A stretch of 64,000 bases of DNA. Origin: Ancalomicrobiaceae bacterium S20. Lineage in GTDB: Bacteria > Pseudomonadota > Alphaproteobacteria > Rhizobiales > Ancalomicrobiaceae. The stretch is from NCBI GenBank assembly GCA_040269895.1, contig CP158568.1, positions 3,194,716 through 3,258,715 of the forward strand, given 5' to 3'. The notes below the pieces were generated by a model that saw nothing but the letters and a program-made list of their open reading frames with translations, searched no databases and was not told where the DNA came from. Position 1 is the stretch's first letter. Every line of letters begins with the position of its first letter. Of the stretch, positions 35,107 to 45,612 are shown piece after piece. A program made the position numbers and the translations under genes.

Positions 35107-35224
35107 AGCGGTGGGCACTGCGGGCTCGCATGCCTATTTTGCCGCCTTGCGGCAAGCTGTCCGCCCGCGCCATAATGCCGGGGCCGCGAAAGCGAAGAAC
35201 ATTGGCTGTGCAAATGGATAGGCC

Positions 35225-35812
35225 GTGGTCGACACGACGCTGACCATCCTGGTGATCGACGAGAATCCGGTGCGCGCGGCCATCCTGACGGACGGCCTGC
35301 GCGAGGCCGGATTCACGAATGTCGTCCACTTCGACACGACGCAGGAACTGCTGCGCAAGGTGTTCCAGATCGATCCGGACGTGATCCTGATCGATCTCGC
35401 GAACCCGAGCCGCGACGTGCTCGAGCAGATGTTCCAGGTCTCGCGCACCGTCAAGCGGCCGGTCGCGATGTTCGTCGACCAGTCCGATACCGCGATGATC
35501 GAGGCCGCCGTCGATGCCGGCGTCTCGGCCTATGTTGTCGACGGCTTGCGCAAGGAGCGCGTCAAGCCGATCATCGACATGACCGTGTCGCGGTTCAACG
35601 CGTTCGACAAGCTCGCGCGCGAGCTTGAGCAGGCGCGCGCCGAACTCGCCGAACGCAAGGTGATCGAGCGGGCGAAGGGCATCCTCATGAAGTCGCGCGG
35701 CATCACCGAGGAGGAGGCCTACGCGCTGCTGCGCAAGACCGCCATGAACGAGAAGAAGAAGCTCGCCGAGATCGCCCAGAGCGTGGTGACGGCCGCAAGT
35801 CTGCTCGGCTAG
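35225..35812 (+). CDS. nasT: Nitrate-responsive antiterminator NasT (receiver + ANTAR)
   Basis: The 195-residue product has a response-regulator-like receiver (LVIDENPVRAAILTDGL; Asp in DVILIDLANPS) and a C-terminal ANTAR RNA-binding domain (LAERKVIERAKGILMKSRG, then TEEEAYALLRKTAM). NasT binds hairpins in nas leader RNA and prevents termination when released from NasS. Both leaders at 24069-24152 and 24684-24790 carry candidate targets. The start is a GTG at 35225 with no strong ribosome site. The next gene is nasS, with two strong inverted repeats in between. Confidence 0.92.
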   Translation: MVDTTLTILVIDENPVRAAILTDGLREAGFTNVVHFDTTQELLRKVFQIDPDVILIDLANPSRDVLEQMFQVSRTVKRPVAMFVDQSDTAMIEAAVDAGVSAYVVDGLRKERVKPIIDMTVSRFNAFDKLARELEQARAELAERKVIERAKGILMKSRGITEEEAYALLRKTAMNEKKKLAEIAQSVVTAASLLG

Positions 35813-35820
35813 AGCAAGGC

Positions 35821-35847
35821 CCGATCGGCGTGATTCACGCCGATCGG
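35821..35847. repeat. Perfect 12-bp inverted repeat between nasT and nasS
   Basis: CCGATCGGCGTG and its complement CACGCCGATCGG flank a 3-base ATT loop, immediately after the nasT stop. No T-tract follows on either strand, so it is not a standard terminator. It may be a processing or stability hairpin, or part of a dispersed palindromic repeat of the kind common between Rhizobiales genes. Confidence 0.75.
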
Positions 35848-35870
35848 AACAGGCTTGCGTTTACAAGTCG

Positions 35871-35894
35871 GCTGGAGCGGCATGCCGCTCCAGC
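35871..35894 (+). repeat. 24-bp perfect palindrome over the nasS start
   Basis: A perfect palindrome beginning GCTGGAGCGG and ending CCGCTCCAGC spans the probable nasS ribosome site (GGAG at 35874) and the ATG at 35882. In RNA it would bury both. It lies 23 bases after the preceding inverted repeat. Confidence 0.75.
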
Positions 35895-37162
35895 GCCTCA
35901 TCAGGAGACAGACACCCTTGTTTTCCGAAGACACCGATCCGGCCCGCGACCTCCTCGCCCGCACCGCGGCGACGGACGGGTTGCCCGTGCTGCGGATCGG
36001 CTTCATCCCGCTCGCCGACTGCGCGCCGATCATCGCCGCGCATGTGAAGGGCTTCGCCGCGGCCGAGGGCCTGGCGCTCGATCTGGTGCGCGAGACCTCC
36101 TGGGCCAATATCCGCGACCGGGTCGCGCTCGGCCATTTCGACGCCGCGCATATGCTCGGGCCGATGCCGATCGCCGGCCGGCTCGGCCTCGGCCATTGGA
36201 AGACGCCGATGCTGGCGCCCTTCGTGCTCAACGAGGGCGGCAACGCGGTCACGGTCGGGATCGGGCTGCACGAGGAGATGCTGGCGACCGGCGAGACCGT
36301 CGACGTGTTCGAACCGGCCTCGACCGCGCGTGCGATCGCGACGGTCGTCGCCCGCCGGGCCACCGAGGGCCGGCCGCCGTTGACCGTCGCTACCGTCTAT
36401 CCGTTCTCGGCGCATAACTACGAGATGCGCTACTGGCTCGCCGCGGCCGGCCTCGATCCCGACCGTGACATCCGCCTCGTCGTCGTGCCGCCGCCGCTGA
36501 TGGTCGATGCGCTGACGAGCGGCAATATCGAGGTGTTCTCGGTCGGCGCGCCGTGGCCGAGCCTCGCGGTCGAGGCCGGCGTCGGCCGGATCGTCGCGAC
36601 CAAGCAGGCGGTCTGGCCGCACAGTCCCGAGAAGGTGCTCGGCGTGCGCGAGCATTTCGCGCAGCGTTCACCCGAGAAGCTGGCCGCGCTGATCCGCGCA
36701 CTCGCCCGTGCGGCGGCCTGGTGCGCGGATCCCGATCATATGACCGAACTCGCGGCGATCCTGGCGCGCGCCGAGATCATCGGCGTCGAGGCCGAGATCA
36801 TCCTGCGCGGCATCACCAGCCGGCTCGTGACCCGGCTCGGGCAGCCGGCGACGCCGATCCCGCACTACATGGATTTCGCCTTCGACGGCTCGAACCGGCC
36901 CCGCATCGCAGACGGCATGTGGTTCGCGAGCCAGATGGTGCGCTGGGGCCAGGTCGCCGATCCCGATGCGGCCTATGAGGCGGCGCGCCGGGCCTTCGAT
37001 CCCGCCTATTTCGATGCCGCACTCGGCGCGGATGCTCCGCCCGCGCCGGCCGAACGCCCGCCGCAGTTGTTCGACGGCCCGGTGCTCGATCTCGCCGATC
37101 CGGGGACTTACGTCGCCGGCTTCGCGATCCGCCGCTCCGCGCGGCCGGACGAAACATTTTGA
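35882..37162 (+). CDS. nasS: Nitrate sensor NasS (NrtA/CmpA-like, cytoplasmic)
   Basis: The 426-residue product is an NrtA/CmpA-type nitrate-binding protein without a signal peptide: LRIGFIPLADCAPIIAAHVKGF, AHMLGPMPIAGRLG, TVYPFSAHNYEMRYWLAAAG and FSVGAPWPSLAVEAGVG are family blocks. Lack of export and the place directly after nasT identify NasS, which holds NasT inactive until nitrate binds. The ATG at 35882 has GGAG 6 bases upstream; a TTG at 35855 is an alternative. The start lies inside a 24-bp palindrome. The protein is distinct from the exported NrtA at 22725, which has a TAT signal. Confidence 0.92.
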   Translation: MPLQRLIRRQTPLFSEDTDPARDLLARTAATDGLPVLRIGFIPLADCAPIIAAHVKGFAAAEGLALDLVRETSWANIRDRVALGHFDAAHMLGPMPIAGRLGLGHWKTPMLAPFVLNEGGNAVTVGIGLHEEMLATGETVDVFEPASTARAIATVVARRATEGRPPLTVATVYPFSAHNYEMRYWLAAAGLDPDRDIRLVVVPPPLMVDALTSGNIEVFSVGAPWPSLAVEAGVGRIVATKQAVWPHSPEKVLGVREHFAQRSPEKLAALIRALARAAAWCADPDHMTELAAILARAEIIGVEAEIILRGITSRLVTRLGQPATPIPHYMDFAFDGSNRPRIADGMWFASQMVRWGQVADPDAAYEAARRAFDPAYFDAALGADAPPAPAERPPQLFDGPVLDLADPGTYVAGFAIRRSARPDETF

Positions 37163-37226
37163 TCACACCCGACGCTGCGTTATCCGCCGCGCGGTCGCAT
37201 CGGTTGATCGCTCCGGCCGGTCATGG

Positions 37227-37242
37227 TTAACCGCGCGTTGAC
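37227..37242 (+). promoter_or_regulatory. Near-consensus CtrA site
   Basis: TTAA-CCGCGCG-TTGAC matches the CtrA box TTAA-N7-TTAAC with one mismatch. It lies 67 bases upstream of the small exported protein gene at 37309. Confidence 0.35.
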
Positions 37243-37308
37243 ATGCGTCCGGTATCGATCGTCGGGCGTTCTTTCGACAGCCAGACCCGCGACATCGAGA
37301 TTGGTCTC

Positions 37309-37674
37309 ATGCGTTTCCACGCCGCTCTCCCGTTCGCCCTTGCGACCGCCGCCGCCATTTGCGCCACCGCCGTCTTTGCCACCGCGCCGGCGCGCGCCTC
37401 CGACCCGGCCGAGGAATCGCTGAAGAGCCTCTACCGGATCGCACTCAGCGCCGAGGTCTGCGAGTTCGCGCTGCCGACCCGCGAGGCCAACGCGGTCGGC
37501 AAGGCGATGAACCAGATCATCGCGACCCTGTCGCTCGACGAGGACAAGGCGGAGGCGTTCTACCTCAAGGTCGAGGCCGAGATGCAGGCCGAGGGCTGGG
37601 ACAAGCTCTGCGCCAAGAACGGCCAGTGGGCGCAGACCTATCGGCAGCTGATCTCGTCCTACGCGAAGAAGTGA
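37309..37674 (+). CDS. Small exported protein of unknown function
   Basis: The 121-residue product has a signal peptide (MRFHAALPFALATAAAICATAVFATAPARA, cleaved after ARA; quoted positions 1-30 in outline). The mature part of about 90 residues is helical and has two cysteines, in SAEVCEFALP and KLCAKNGQW, that could form a disulfide. The end is QTYRQLISSYAKK. I do not recognise the family. An earlier ATG at 37243 is in frame but would place a charged segment before the signal peptide, so 37309 is preferred. Confidence 0.75.
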   Translation: MRFHAALPFALATAAAICATAVFATAPARASDPAEESLKSLYRIALSAEVCEFALPTREANAVGKAMNQIIATLSLDEDKAEAFYLKVEAEMQAEGWDKLCAKNGQWAQTYRQLISSYAKK

Positions 37675-37800
37675 GCCGCGCGACCCTCGGGACGTTCATC
37701 GCAAATTCCCGGAAGCTTCATAACCGCGCCAGTTCGGGCGGATAGACGTCCGCCGACCGCTTCGGTGCCGCCCGCGCGGCGACCTCAAGGAGGCAAGGCG

Positions 37801-39479
37801 ATGACGATGTCCCTCGATCTCACCCGCCGCGACGCGCTCGTCGGTGCCGCCGCGCTCGGGCTGTCGCTCTCCGGCGGCCGGGTGTTCGCCGCCGAAGCGA
37901 CCCAGGCGCAGGGCACGGTCTTCGAAGACAAGGACGGCTCCGGCAAGCCCGGACCGGCCAATCCCGGCCTCGCGGACGTTCTGGTCTCGAACGGCGTCGA
38001 TGTCGTTAAGACCGACGCGCAGGGGCGCTGGTCGCTGCAGATCGCGGCGGGGGAGTCGATCTTCGTGATCAAGCCGACCGGGTTCATGACGCCGGTCGAT
38101 CCCGAGACGAACCTGCCGCGCTACGCCCATATCCATGCGCCCGAGGGCACGCCGGATCCGGAGCGCTACCGTTTCGCCGGCGTCGCACCGACCGGAGCGC
38201 TGCCGCAGACCATCGACTTCCCTCTGAAGCGCCAGGACGAGGCCAGGCGCTTCAACGCGATCCTGTTCACCGATCCGCAGCCGGAAAGCCTCGCGGAAGT
38301 CGCCTTCGTGCGCGACGACGTCGTCTCGCGCACCACCGGCATCGATGCCGCTTTCGGCATCACGCACGGCGACATCATGTTCGACGACCTGTCGTATTAC
38401 GGCCGGTACAACAAGATCATCGGCACGATCGGGCTGCCCTGGTACAATTGCCCTGGCAATCACGACATCAACTACGAGGCCGTCGACAATCTCCTGTCGC
38501 GCGAGACCTACAAGCAGGTGTTCGGCAGCCGCCATGCGGCGTTCCAGTATGCCGGCGTGACCTTCTTCCTGCTCGACAACGTCGATTATCTCGGCACCGA
38601 TCCGGCGAAGGCGACCGGCGCGGGCAAATATCGCGGCCGGTTCGGCGAGCGGCAGCTCGCCTTCGTGCGCAATGTGCTCGCGCACGTGCCGAAGGACGCG
38701 CTCGTCGTGTTCTCCTTCCACATTCCGCTGAAGACGCTGCAGGGCAGCGAGCCGGGCACCGCGAACACCGATAACAAGGCGTTCTTCGAGGCGATCTCGA
38801 GCCACCCGCGCACGGTCAGCTTCTCCGGCCACACGCATACGAACGAGCATTGGTACTTCGGCGCCGCCGACGGCTACGCGGCAGGCGAGCACCACCACCA
38901 CGTCATGAGCGCGGTGTCGGGCAGCTGGTGGAGCGGCCCGATCGACGAGCGCGGCATCCCGGTCGCGGTGCAGAGCGACGGCGCACCGAACGGCTTCAAG
39001 CTCCTGTCGATCGACGGCGACCGCTTCACCGTGACGCTCGTGCCCGCGCACGAGCGCGCCGGCGGGCACATGCGCATCATGCTCGAAACGCAGGTGCATG
39101 CCGGCAGTCACGAGGTGATGAAGGCGTATGCCGTCGGCGCGCTGCTGCGCGGTCCGATCGAGCGCGCCGCGCTCGAGCGGCGCGGCTGGTGGTCAACCTG
39201 TTCGACGGCGGGCCGAAGAGCGCGATCGAGGTCGCATTCGGCAAGGGCGGCTTCGCGCCGATGAAGAAGGTCGAGCGCAAGGATCCGTTCGTGGTCGAGC
39301 TCTACGCCCGCAACGAGGCGACCAAGAAGCCGTGGGTGAAGCCGGCGAACGCCTCGCACCTCTGGGAACTGCCACTGCCGCGCAACCTGCCGGCCGGGAC
39401 CCATCGCGTCACCGTGCGCGCGACCGACGAATACGGCCGGACGGCTGTCGATTCGATGGTGCTCGAAGTCCTCGGCTGA
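37801..39479 (+). pseudogene. Exported calcineurin-like phosphoesterase, frameshifted
   Basis: AGGAGG precedes the ATG at 37801. A twin-arginine signal (LTRRDALVGAAALGLSLSGG) is followed by a carboxypeptidase-like beta-domain (DKDGSGKPGPANPGLADVLV) and a metallophosphatase core: FTDPQPE, FGITHGDIMFDDLSYY, YNCPGNHD, FSFHIPL and FSGHTHTNEHW. Near 39170-39190 the frame is lost; the next frame resumes with VVNLFDGGPKSAIEVAF and runs to 39479, a C-terminal domain expected for this family. Restoring the frame gives about 559 residues. Unshifted, the product would end at 39264 with an Arg/Ser-rich tail. The substrate is unknown; exported homologues act on phosphate esters. Confidence 0.85.
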
Positions 39480-39531
39480 AGGCGCCGTCGACGCGCTCCC
39501 CCTCGCCCCGGACCGGCGCTGGAGCGCCGGC

Positions 39532-40410
39532 TCAGGCCGCGAACACGTAGGGCGCGACGCCGCGCGCGCCGGTCTCGATCGCGACCACCGCGCCGGTCGC
39601 AGGCTTCGCGGCGATCCGCTCGGGCGAGACGCCATCGGTCAGGCTGGTGACGAAGAGGGTGGCGAAGTCCTCGCCGCCGAAACAGGCCATGGTCGGGGCG
39701 GCGACCGGCAGGTCGACCGAGCCGACCAATCCGCCATCGGCGCGGAAGCGGTTCAGCCGCCCCGCGGTGACGCCGGCGCTCCAATAGAAGCCGTCGCGAT
39801 CGCAGGTGGCGCCGTCCGGCCGGCCGGTCGCGTCGTCGAGCGTGGCGATGCGCGTGCGATTGGTCATCGCGCCGGTCAGGGGGTCGAAGTCCCACCGATC
39901 GATCCAGGGGCCGCGCGTGTCCGAATGGAACATCGTGCGCCCATCCGGCGTCCAAGCGAGGCCGTTCGAGACCTTGATGCCGTCGAGCTTCTTCTCGGCG
40001 CGACCCTCGGGCGTGATGCGCCAGAGCGCGGCCGTCGGCAGGCGCTCGGGTCGCTCGTGCATCGAGCCGACCCAGAAGCAGCCGTCGGGGCCGACCTTGC
40101 CGTCGTTGAGGCGGTTCGTGTCGATCCCTTCCTCGACACGGCAGAGGAGATCGAAGGCGCCGGTCTCGGGGCTCCAGAGATGGATGCCCTTCGCGCAGGC
40201 GACGACCAGGCCGGTTTCGGCGAGGCCGAGCGCGGTCGGCCGATCGGGCAAGGTCCAGTGCCGGTGCTGCGTGCCGTCGGCGGCGACCGCGTGGATCTCG
40301 GCACGCTCGATATCGACGAAGAACAGCCGCTCGCGCGCCGGATCCCAGAGCGGGCTCTCGCCGACCCGGGCGCGGATGTCGAGCAGGATGCGGGCGGTGC
40401 CGGTCATCAT
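39532..40410 (-). CDS. SMP-30/gluconolactonase family protein
   Basis: The 292-residue six-bladed propeller has the usual metal-site blocks: [21 protein letters not shown] with Glu near the start, [19 protein letters not shown] (Asn-Asp pair), and [18 protein letters not shown]. These enzymes hydrolyse sugar lactones such as gluconolactone. GGGAGACCG lies before two adjacent ATGs (40410 and 40407). It is 22 bases after edd on the same strand. Because no pgl gene is present between zwf and edd, this protein may handle the lactone step, but acceptance of phosphorylated lactones is not typical of the family. Confidence 0.88.
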   Translation of the reverse strand: MMTGTARILLDIRARVGESPLWDPARERLFFVDIERAEIHAVAADGTQHRHWTLPDRPTALGLAETGLVVACAKGIHLWSPETGAFDLLCRVEEGIDTNRLNDGKVGPDGCFWVGSMHERPERLPTAALWRITPEGRAEKKLDGIKVSNGLAWTPDGRTMFHSDTRGPWIDRWDFDPLTGAMTNRTRIATLDDATGRPDGATCDRDGFYWSAGVTAGRLNRFRADGGLVGSVDLPVAAPTMACFGGEDFATLFVTSLTDGVSPERIAAKPATGAVVAIETGARGVAPYVFAA

Positions 40411-40432
40411 CGGTCTCCCGTTGCGGCCCGGC

Positions 40433-42247
<1,815 letters not shown>

Positions 42248-42334
42248 CGCGAACTCCTCGTGGCTGGCGGCCGTTGCGGGGTTACGGCCGCGTTCCGCGC
42301 GGGCCTCGGCGACGCGCGGTCTTTGAGACTGGAA

Positions 42335-42371
42335 GCAAAAGCCGCCTCCGGGGGGCGGCCCCGGAGGCGGG
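42335..42371 (-). terminator. Intrinsic terminator between zwf and edd
   Basis: On the minus strand a perfect 10-bp stem CCGCCTCCGG / CCGGAGGCGG (42370-42361 and 42351-42342) is followed by CTTTTGCTT. It begins just after the zwf stop, so zwf and edd are largely separate transcripts. Confidence 0.75.
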
Positions 42372-42374
42372 AGA

Positions 42375-43853
42375 TCAGGCGCCGTCCTCGTGCCAGGTGC
42401 GGCCGTCGCGTTCGATCAGGGCGATGGCGGCCGACGGTCCCCAGGTACCGGACCGATAGGCCTTCGGCCCGTCGGGGGCCTGCGCCCAGGCCTCCAGGAT
42501 CGGGTCGATCCAGCGCCAGGCCTGCTCGACCTCGTCGCGGCGCATGAACAGGGTCTGGTTGCCGCGCACGACGTCCATGATCAGGCGCTCGTAGGCATCG
42601 GGGTTCCGGACCGCGAAGGCCTCCGCAAAACTCATGTCGAGCGGCACGCGGCGCAGGCGCATGCCGCCGGGGCCGGGATCCTTGATCATCAGGTGCAGCT
42701 TGACGCCCTCGTCGGGCTGCAGGCGGATGACCAGCTCGTTGCGCGCGATCGGGCCGGCGCCGTCGCCGAAGATCGAGAACGGGATCGGCCGGAACGAGAT
42801 CACGATTTCCGAGCAGCGCTGCGCCAGCCGCTTGCCGGAGCGCAGGTAGAACGGCGTGCCGGCCCAGCGCCAGTTGCCGATCTCGGCCTTGAGCGCGACG
42901 AAGGTTTCCGTCCGGCTCTCGGGCTTGCCGATCTCCTCCAGGTAGCCGGCGGCCGGACCGCCCTCCGAGGCGCCGGCCGTGTACTGGCCGCGCACGGTCA
43001 GATGATCGACGTTGGACTCGTCGATCGGCTTCAGTGCCTTCAGCACCTTGAGCTTCTCGTCGCGCACCGAATTGGCGTCGAGGCTCGACGGCGGCTCCAT
43101 GGCGACCAGACAGAGCAACTGCAGAATGTGATTTTGAACCATGTCGCGCAGCGCGCCGGCCGTGTCGTAGTAGCCGCCGCGGCCTTCGACGCCGAGCGAC
43201 TCCGCGACCGTGATCTGCACATGGTCGATATGGGCGGCGTTCCAGATCGGCTCGAACAGCGCATTGGCGAAACGCAGCGCCATCAGGTTCTGCACCGTCT
43301 CCTTGCCGAGATAGTGGTCGATGCGGAAGATCGACTGCTCGGGGAAGACCGCGCCGACCGCCTTGTTGACGACGTTGGCCGACTTCAGGTTCTTGCCGAC
43401 CGGCTTCTCGACCACGACGCGGGCCTTGTCGGTGACGAGGCCCGCGGCGCCGAGCCGCTGGCAGATGCCGCCGAACAGATCGGGGCTCGTCGCCAGATAG
43501 AAGACGCGGATGCGGTCCGGCTCGAGGTTCAGGAGCTTGCCGAGGTCGGCCCAGCCGCTGTCGCCGAGCGCATCGACCGCGACATAGTCGAGCCGGTCGA
43601 GGAAGTGCTCGAGCGCCTGCGGATCGCGCTCGGCCTCCTTGACATGCGCCTCGATCGCGGTGCGGGCGAAGGCGCGGTATTCCTCGCGCGTCATGTGGGC
43701 GCGGGCGACGCCGATGATGCGGGTCGGGCCCTCGATCTGGCCGACCACGTCGCGCTGGAACAGCGCCGGCAGCAGCTTGCGCCGGACGAGATCGCCGGTT
43801 CCGCCGAAGGCGACGAAATCGAAGGTCTCGACCGAGATGATGCGACTGACCAT
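42375..43853 (-). CDS. zwf: Glucose-6-phosphate 1-dehydrogenase
   Basis: The 492-residue enzyme oxidises glucose-6-phosphate to 6-phosphogluconolactone. It shows the N-terminal coenzyme site [20 protein letters not shown], the substrate/catalytic block [23 protein letters not shown] (partly quoted; active-site HYLGKE), and the C-terminal EAWRW-type [17 protein letters not shown] lies before the ATG at 43853. It follows the fructokinase gene by about 80 bases in the same direction and is followed by a terminator. Confidence 0.96.
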   Translation of the reverse strand: MVSRIISVETFDFVAFGGTGDLVRRKLLPALFQRDVVGQIEGPTRIIGVARAHMTREEYRAFARTAIEAHVKEAERDPQALEHFLDRLDYVAVDALGDSGWADLGKLLNLEPDRIRVFYLATSPDLFGGICQRLGAAGLVTDKARVVVEKPVGKNLKSANVVNKAVGAVFPEQSIFRIDHYLGKETVQNLMALRFANALFEPIWNAAHIDHVQITVAESLGVEGRGGYYDTAGALRDMVQNHILQLLCLVAMEPPSSLDANSVRDEKLKVLKALKPIDESNVDHLTVRGQYTAGASEGGPAAGYLEEIGKPESRTETFVALKAEIGNWRWAGTPFYLRSGKRLAQRCSEIVISFRPIPFSIFGDGAGPIARNELVIRLQPDEGVKLHLMIKDPGPGGMRLRRVPLDMSFAEAFAVRNPDAYERLIMDVVRGNQTLFMRRDEVEQAWRWIDPILEAWAQAPDGPKAYRSGTWGPSAAIALIERDGRTWHEDGA

Positions 43854-43893
43854 GCGTACCTCCGGTTCGGGGGCCGGTCGGTCGCCCAGGACG

Positions 43894-44901
43894 TCAGGCC
43901 CGGCGACCGGATGCGATCGGGAAAGGGCCGCTCAGCTCGAGCCGCCCTCGTGATGTTCGTCGAGAAAGGCGGCGACCTCGTCGCGGCGCGGCAGGTCGGC
44001 GCCGAGGCGGGTGCAGGTGATGGCGGCGGCGGCGGTGCCGAAACGGGCGATGTGGCTCATGGTCTCGAAGCGTCACCTTGCGGATGCGCTCCTTGGACAA
44101 AAGGCCCATCTCGTCGAGGCGGGTCAGCACGGCGGCCTGGAACGTGTCGCCGGCGCCGACCGTGTCGGTGACTTCAACTGCGAACGACGGCACGAACACG
44201 CTCTCGCCGTCGACCGCGACGGCGACGCCGCGGCCGCCGTCGGTCACGAAGGCGACCGCCGGGCCTTCGGTCGACCAGCGGCGCGCGACCTCCTCGGCGT
44301 CGGCATCGTCGCCCTCGATCCAGGCGACGTCCTCGGCGCTCGCCTTCACGATATCGGCATGGGCGCGCATGGTGGCGAAGCGCTCGAGCCAGAGCGTCCG
44401 GTCGGCGATGATCGAGGCGCGTACGTTGGGATCGAGCGCGACGACCCGGCTCGCCGAGACCTGCTTCAGGAACGAGAACAGCGTGGTCGCGGTCGGCTCC
44501 AGCGCGAGCGAGATCGAGCCGAAATGCACCGCCTTGATCGCCGGATCGAGCGCGGCCGGCAGATCCGCCTCGGTCATCGAGCGATCGGCGGCGCCGGCGG
44601 CGTAGAAGGAATAGGCCGGATGGCCGGCACCGTCGAAGGCGACGAAGGCAAGCGTCGTCTGCGCGCCGGGCGCGCGGACGACGAAGCGGGTGTCGATGCC
44701 CTCGCGGACCATGAAATCGTGCAGCGCCTCGCCGAAATAATCGGTCGAGAGCTTGGTCAGATAGGCGACCGAGCGGCCGAGCCGCGACAGGCCGAGCGCG
44801 ACGTTGAGCGGCGAACCGCCGTAGACGGGCAGGAACGCCTGACCGGCCCCGACCGGGGTGCCGATCATGTCGAACAGTGCTTCGCCGGCCGCCAGAATCA
44901 T
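43894..44901 (-). CDS. Fructokinase-like PfkB sugar kinase, 3' end frameshifted
   Basis: The product starts MILAAGEALFDMIG and has YGGSPLNVALGLSRLGR, ALDPNVRAS and the catalytic VTDTVGAGDTFQAAVLTRL, matching PfkB fructokinases. After KERIRKVTL (near 44070) the frame becomes Arg/His-rich. Removing one base in the GAAGC of 44067-44071 (plus strand) restores ETMSHIARFGTAAAAITCTRLG and a stop at 43932-43934, the normal family ending. So the open frame as given (335 residues) has an artificial tail of about 55 residues. GGAGGACGACG precedes the ATG at 44901. It lies upstream of zwf, and near frcBCA, consistent with fructose use. Confidence 0.87.
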   Translation of the reverse strand: MILAAGEALFDMIGTPVGAGQAFLPVYGGSPLNVALGLSRLGRSVAYLTKLSTDYFGEALHDFMVREGIDTRFVVRAPGAQTTLAFVAFDGAGHPAYSFYAAGAADRSMTEADLPAALDPAIKAVHFGSISLALEPTATTLFSFLKQVSASRVVALDPNVRASIIADRTLWLERFATMRAHADIVKASAEDVAWIEGDDADAEEVARRWSTEGPAVAFVTDGGRGVAVAVDGESVFVPSFAVEVTDTVGAGDTFQAAVLTRLDEMGLLSKERIRKVTLRDHEPHRPFRHRRRRHHLHPPRRRPAAPRRGRRLSRRTSRGRLELSGPFPIASGRRA

Positions 44902-45168
44902 CGTCGTCCTCCGCTGGCCCCGTTCTGTCGCGGGGCATTGGGCGGTTCCTCGGTGCGAGGCCCGCGCACCTCAAGAATTCGCAATTTCTTTCAAGCGCGA
45001 CTGTGATTGCAGAAACCACGATCATCGCGCTCCGTCAAGAGCGACAGCGCGGGCGCGCCGTCGCTCCTGGTACGTCGCCAGGATATCAGGTGTCGTCGGA
45101 TCCGATCACCTCACGTGTCCGCCACCGTCCGGGCGCCACGCGCGGCCCCGGCTTCTCGGCGAGGCGGC

Positions 45169-45612
45169 TTATCGGATCGCCTCGTCGGGCCGGACGACGC
45201 CCTTGCGCAGGATCAGATTGCCATAGAGACGGCGCTCGGTCGTGGCCACGATCGCATAGGCGCCGCGCACGCGGTCATAGAAGGCATCGCCGTGCAACGG
45301 CTCGACGCCGAAGCCCGGTTCGCGGCGGGCGACGACGGCCTCGAAGTCGTCAAAGATCGGCTCGCGCCGGTCCGGCGCGCCGCGAATGCCGGGCCGGAAG
45401 GCGGCATGGTCGACGAAATCGTCGAGCGGCATGACCGAGAGGATCGCGTCGGCGATCCGCACCGCGTCGAGCCCATCGGCGCGGACCAGCCGGCTCGCAT
45501 GGGCGTCGGCCGGGTAGTTGCCGTCGACGATGGCGATCTCGTCGCCGTGACCCATGGCCCGCAGGACCGACAAGAGATCGGGGCCGAGGACGGGGTCGAT
45601 CCCCTTCAACAT
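45169..45612 (-). CDS. RbsD/FucU family sugar mutarotase
   Basis: The 147-residue product begins MLKGIDPVLGPDLLSVLRAMGHGDEIAIVDGNYPA (quoted in outline), the typical RbsD/FucU fold with the catalytic His of AMGHGD, and ends RRLYGNLILRKGVV. It interconverts sugar anomers; FucU-like proteins act on fucose, but the substrate here is more likely tied to the neighbouring FrcBCA-type transporter. The ATG at 45612 shares one base with the stop of the ROK regulator gene (TGATG), so the two are translationally coupled. Confidence 0.9.
   Translation of the reverse strand: MLKGIDPVLGPDLLSVLRAMGHGDEIAIVDGNYPADAHASRLVRADGLDAVRIADAILSVMPLDDFVDHAAFRPGIRGAPDRREPIFDDFEAVVARREPGFGVEPLHGDAFYDRVRGAYAIVATTERRLYGNLILRKGVVRPDEAIR

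Noticed and set aside
35821-35894. The nasT-nasS palindromes as a transcription terminator or insertion-element ends
   Set aside because: There is no T-tract and no transposase gene or target duplication, so they are reported only as inverted repeats.
39513-39530. An 18-bp palindrome CCGGCGCT-GG-AGCGCCGG between the phosphoesterase and SMP-30 genes as a terminator
   Set aside because: It has no T-tract on either strand; it may help end transcription, but it cannot be called an intrinsic terminator.
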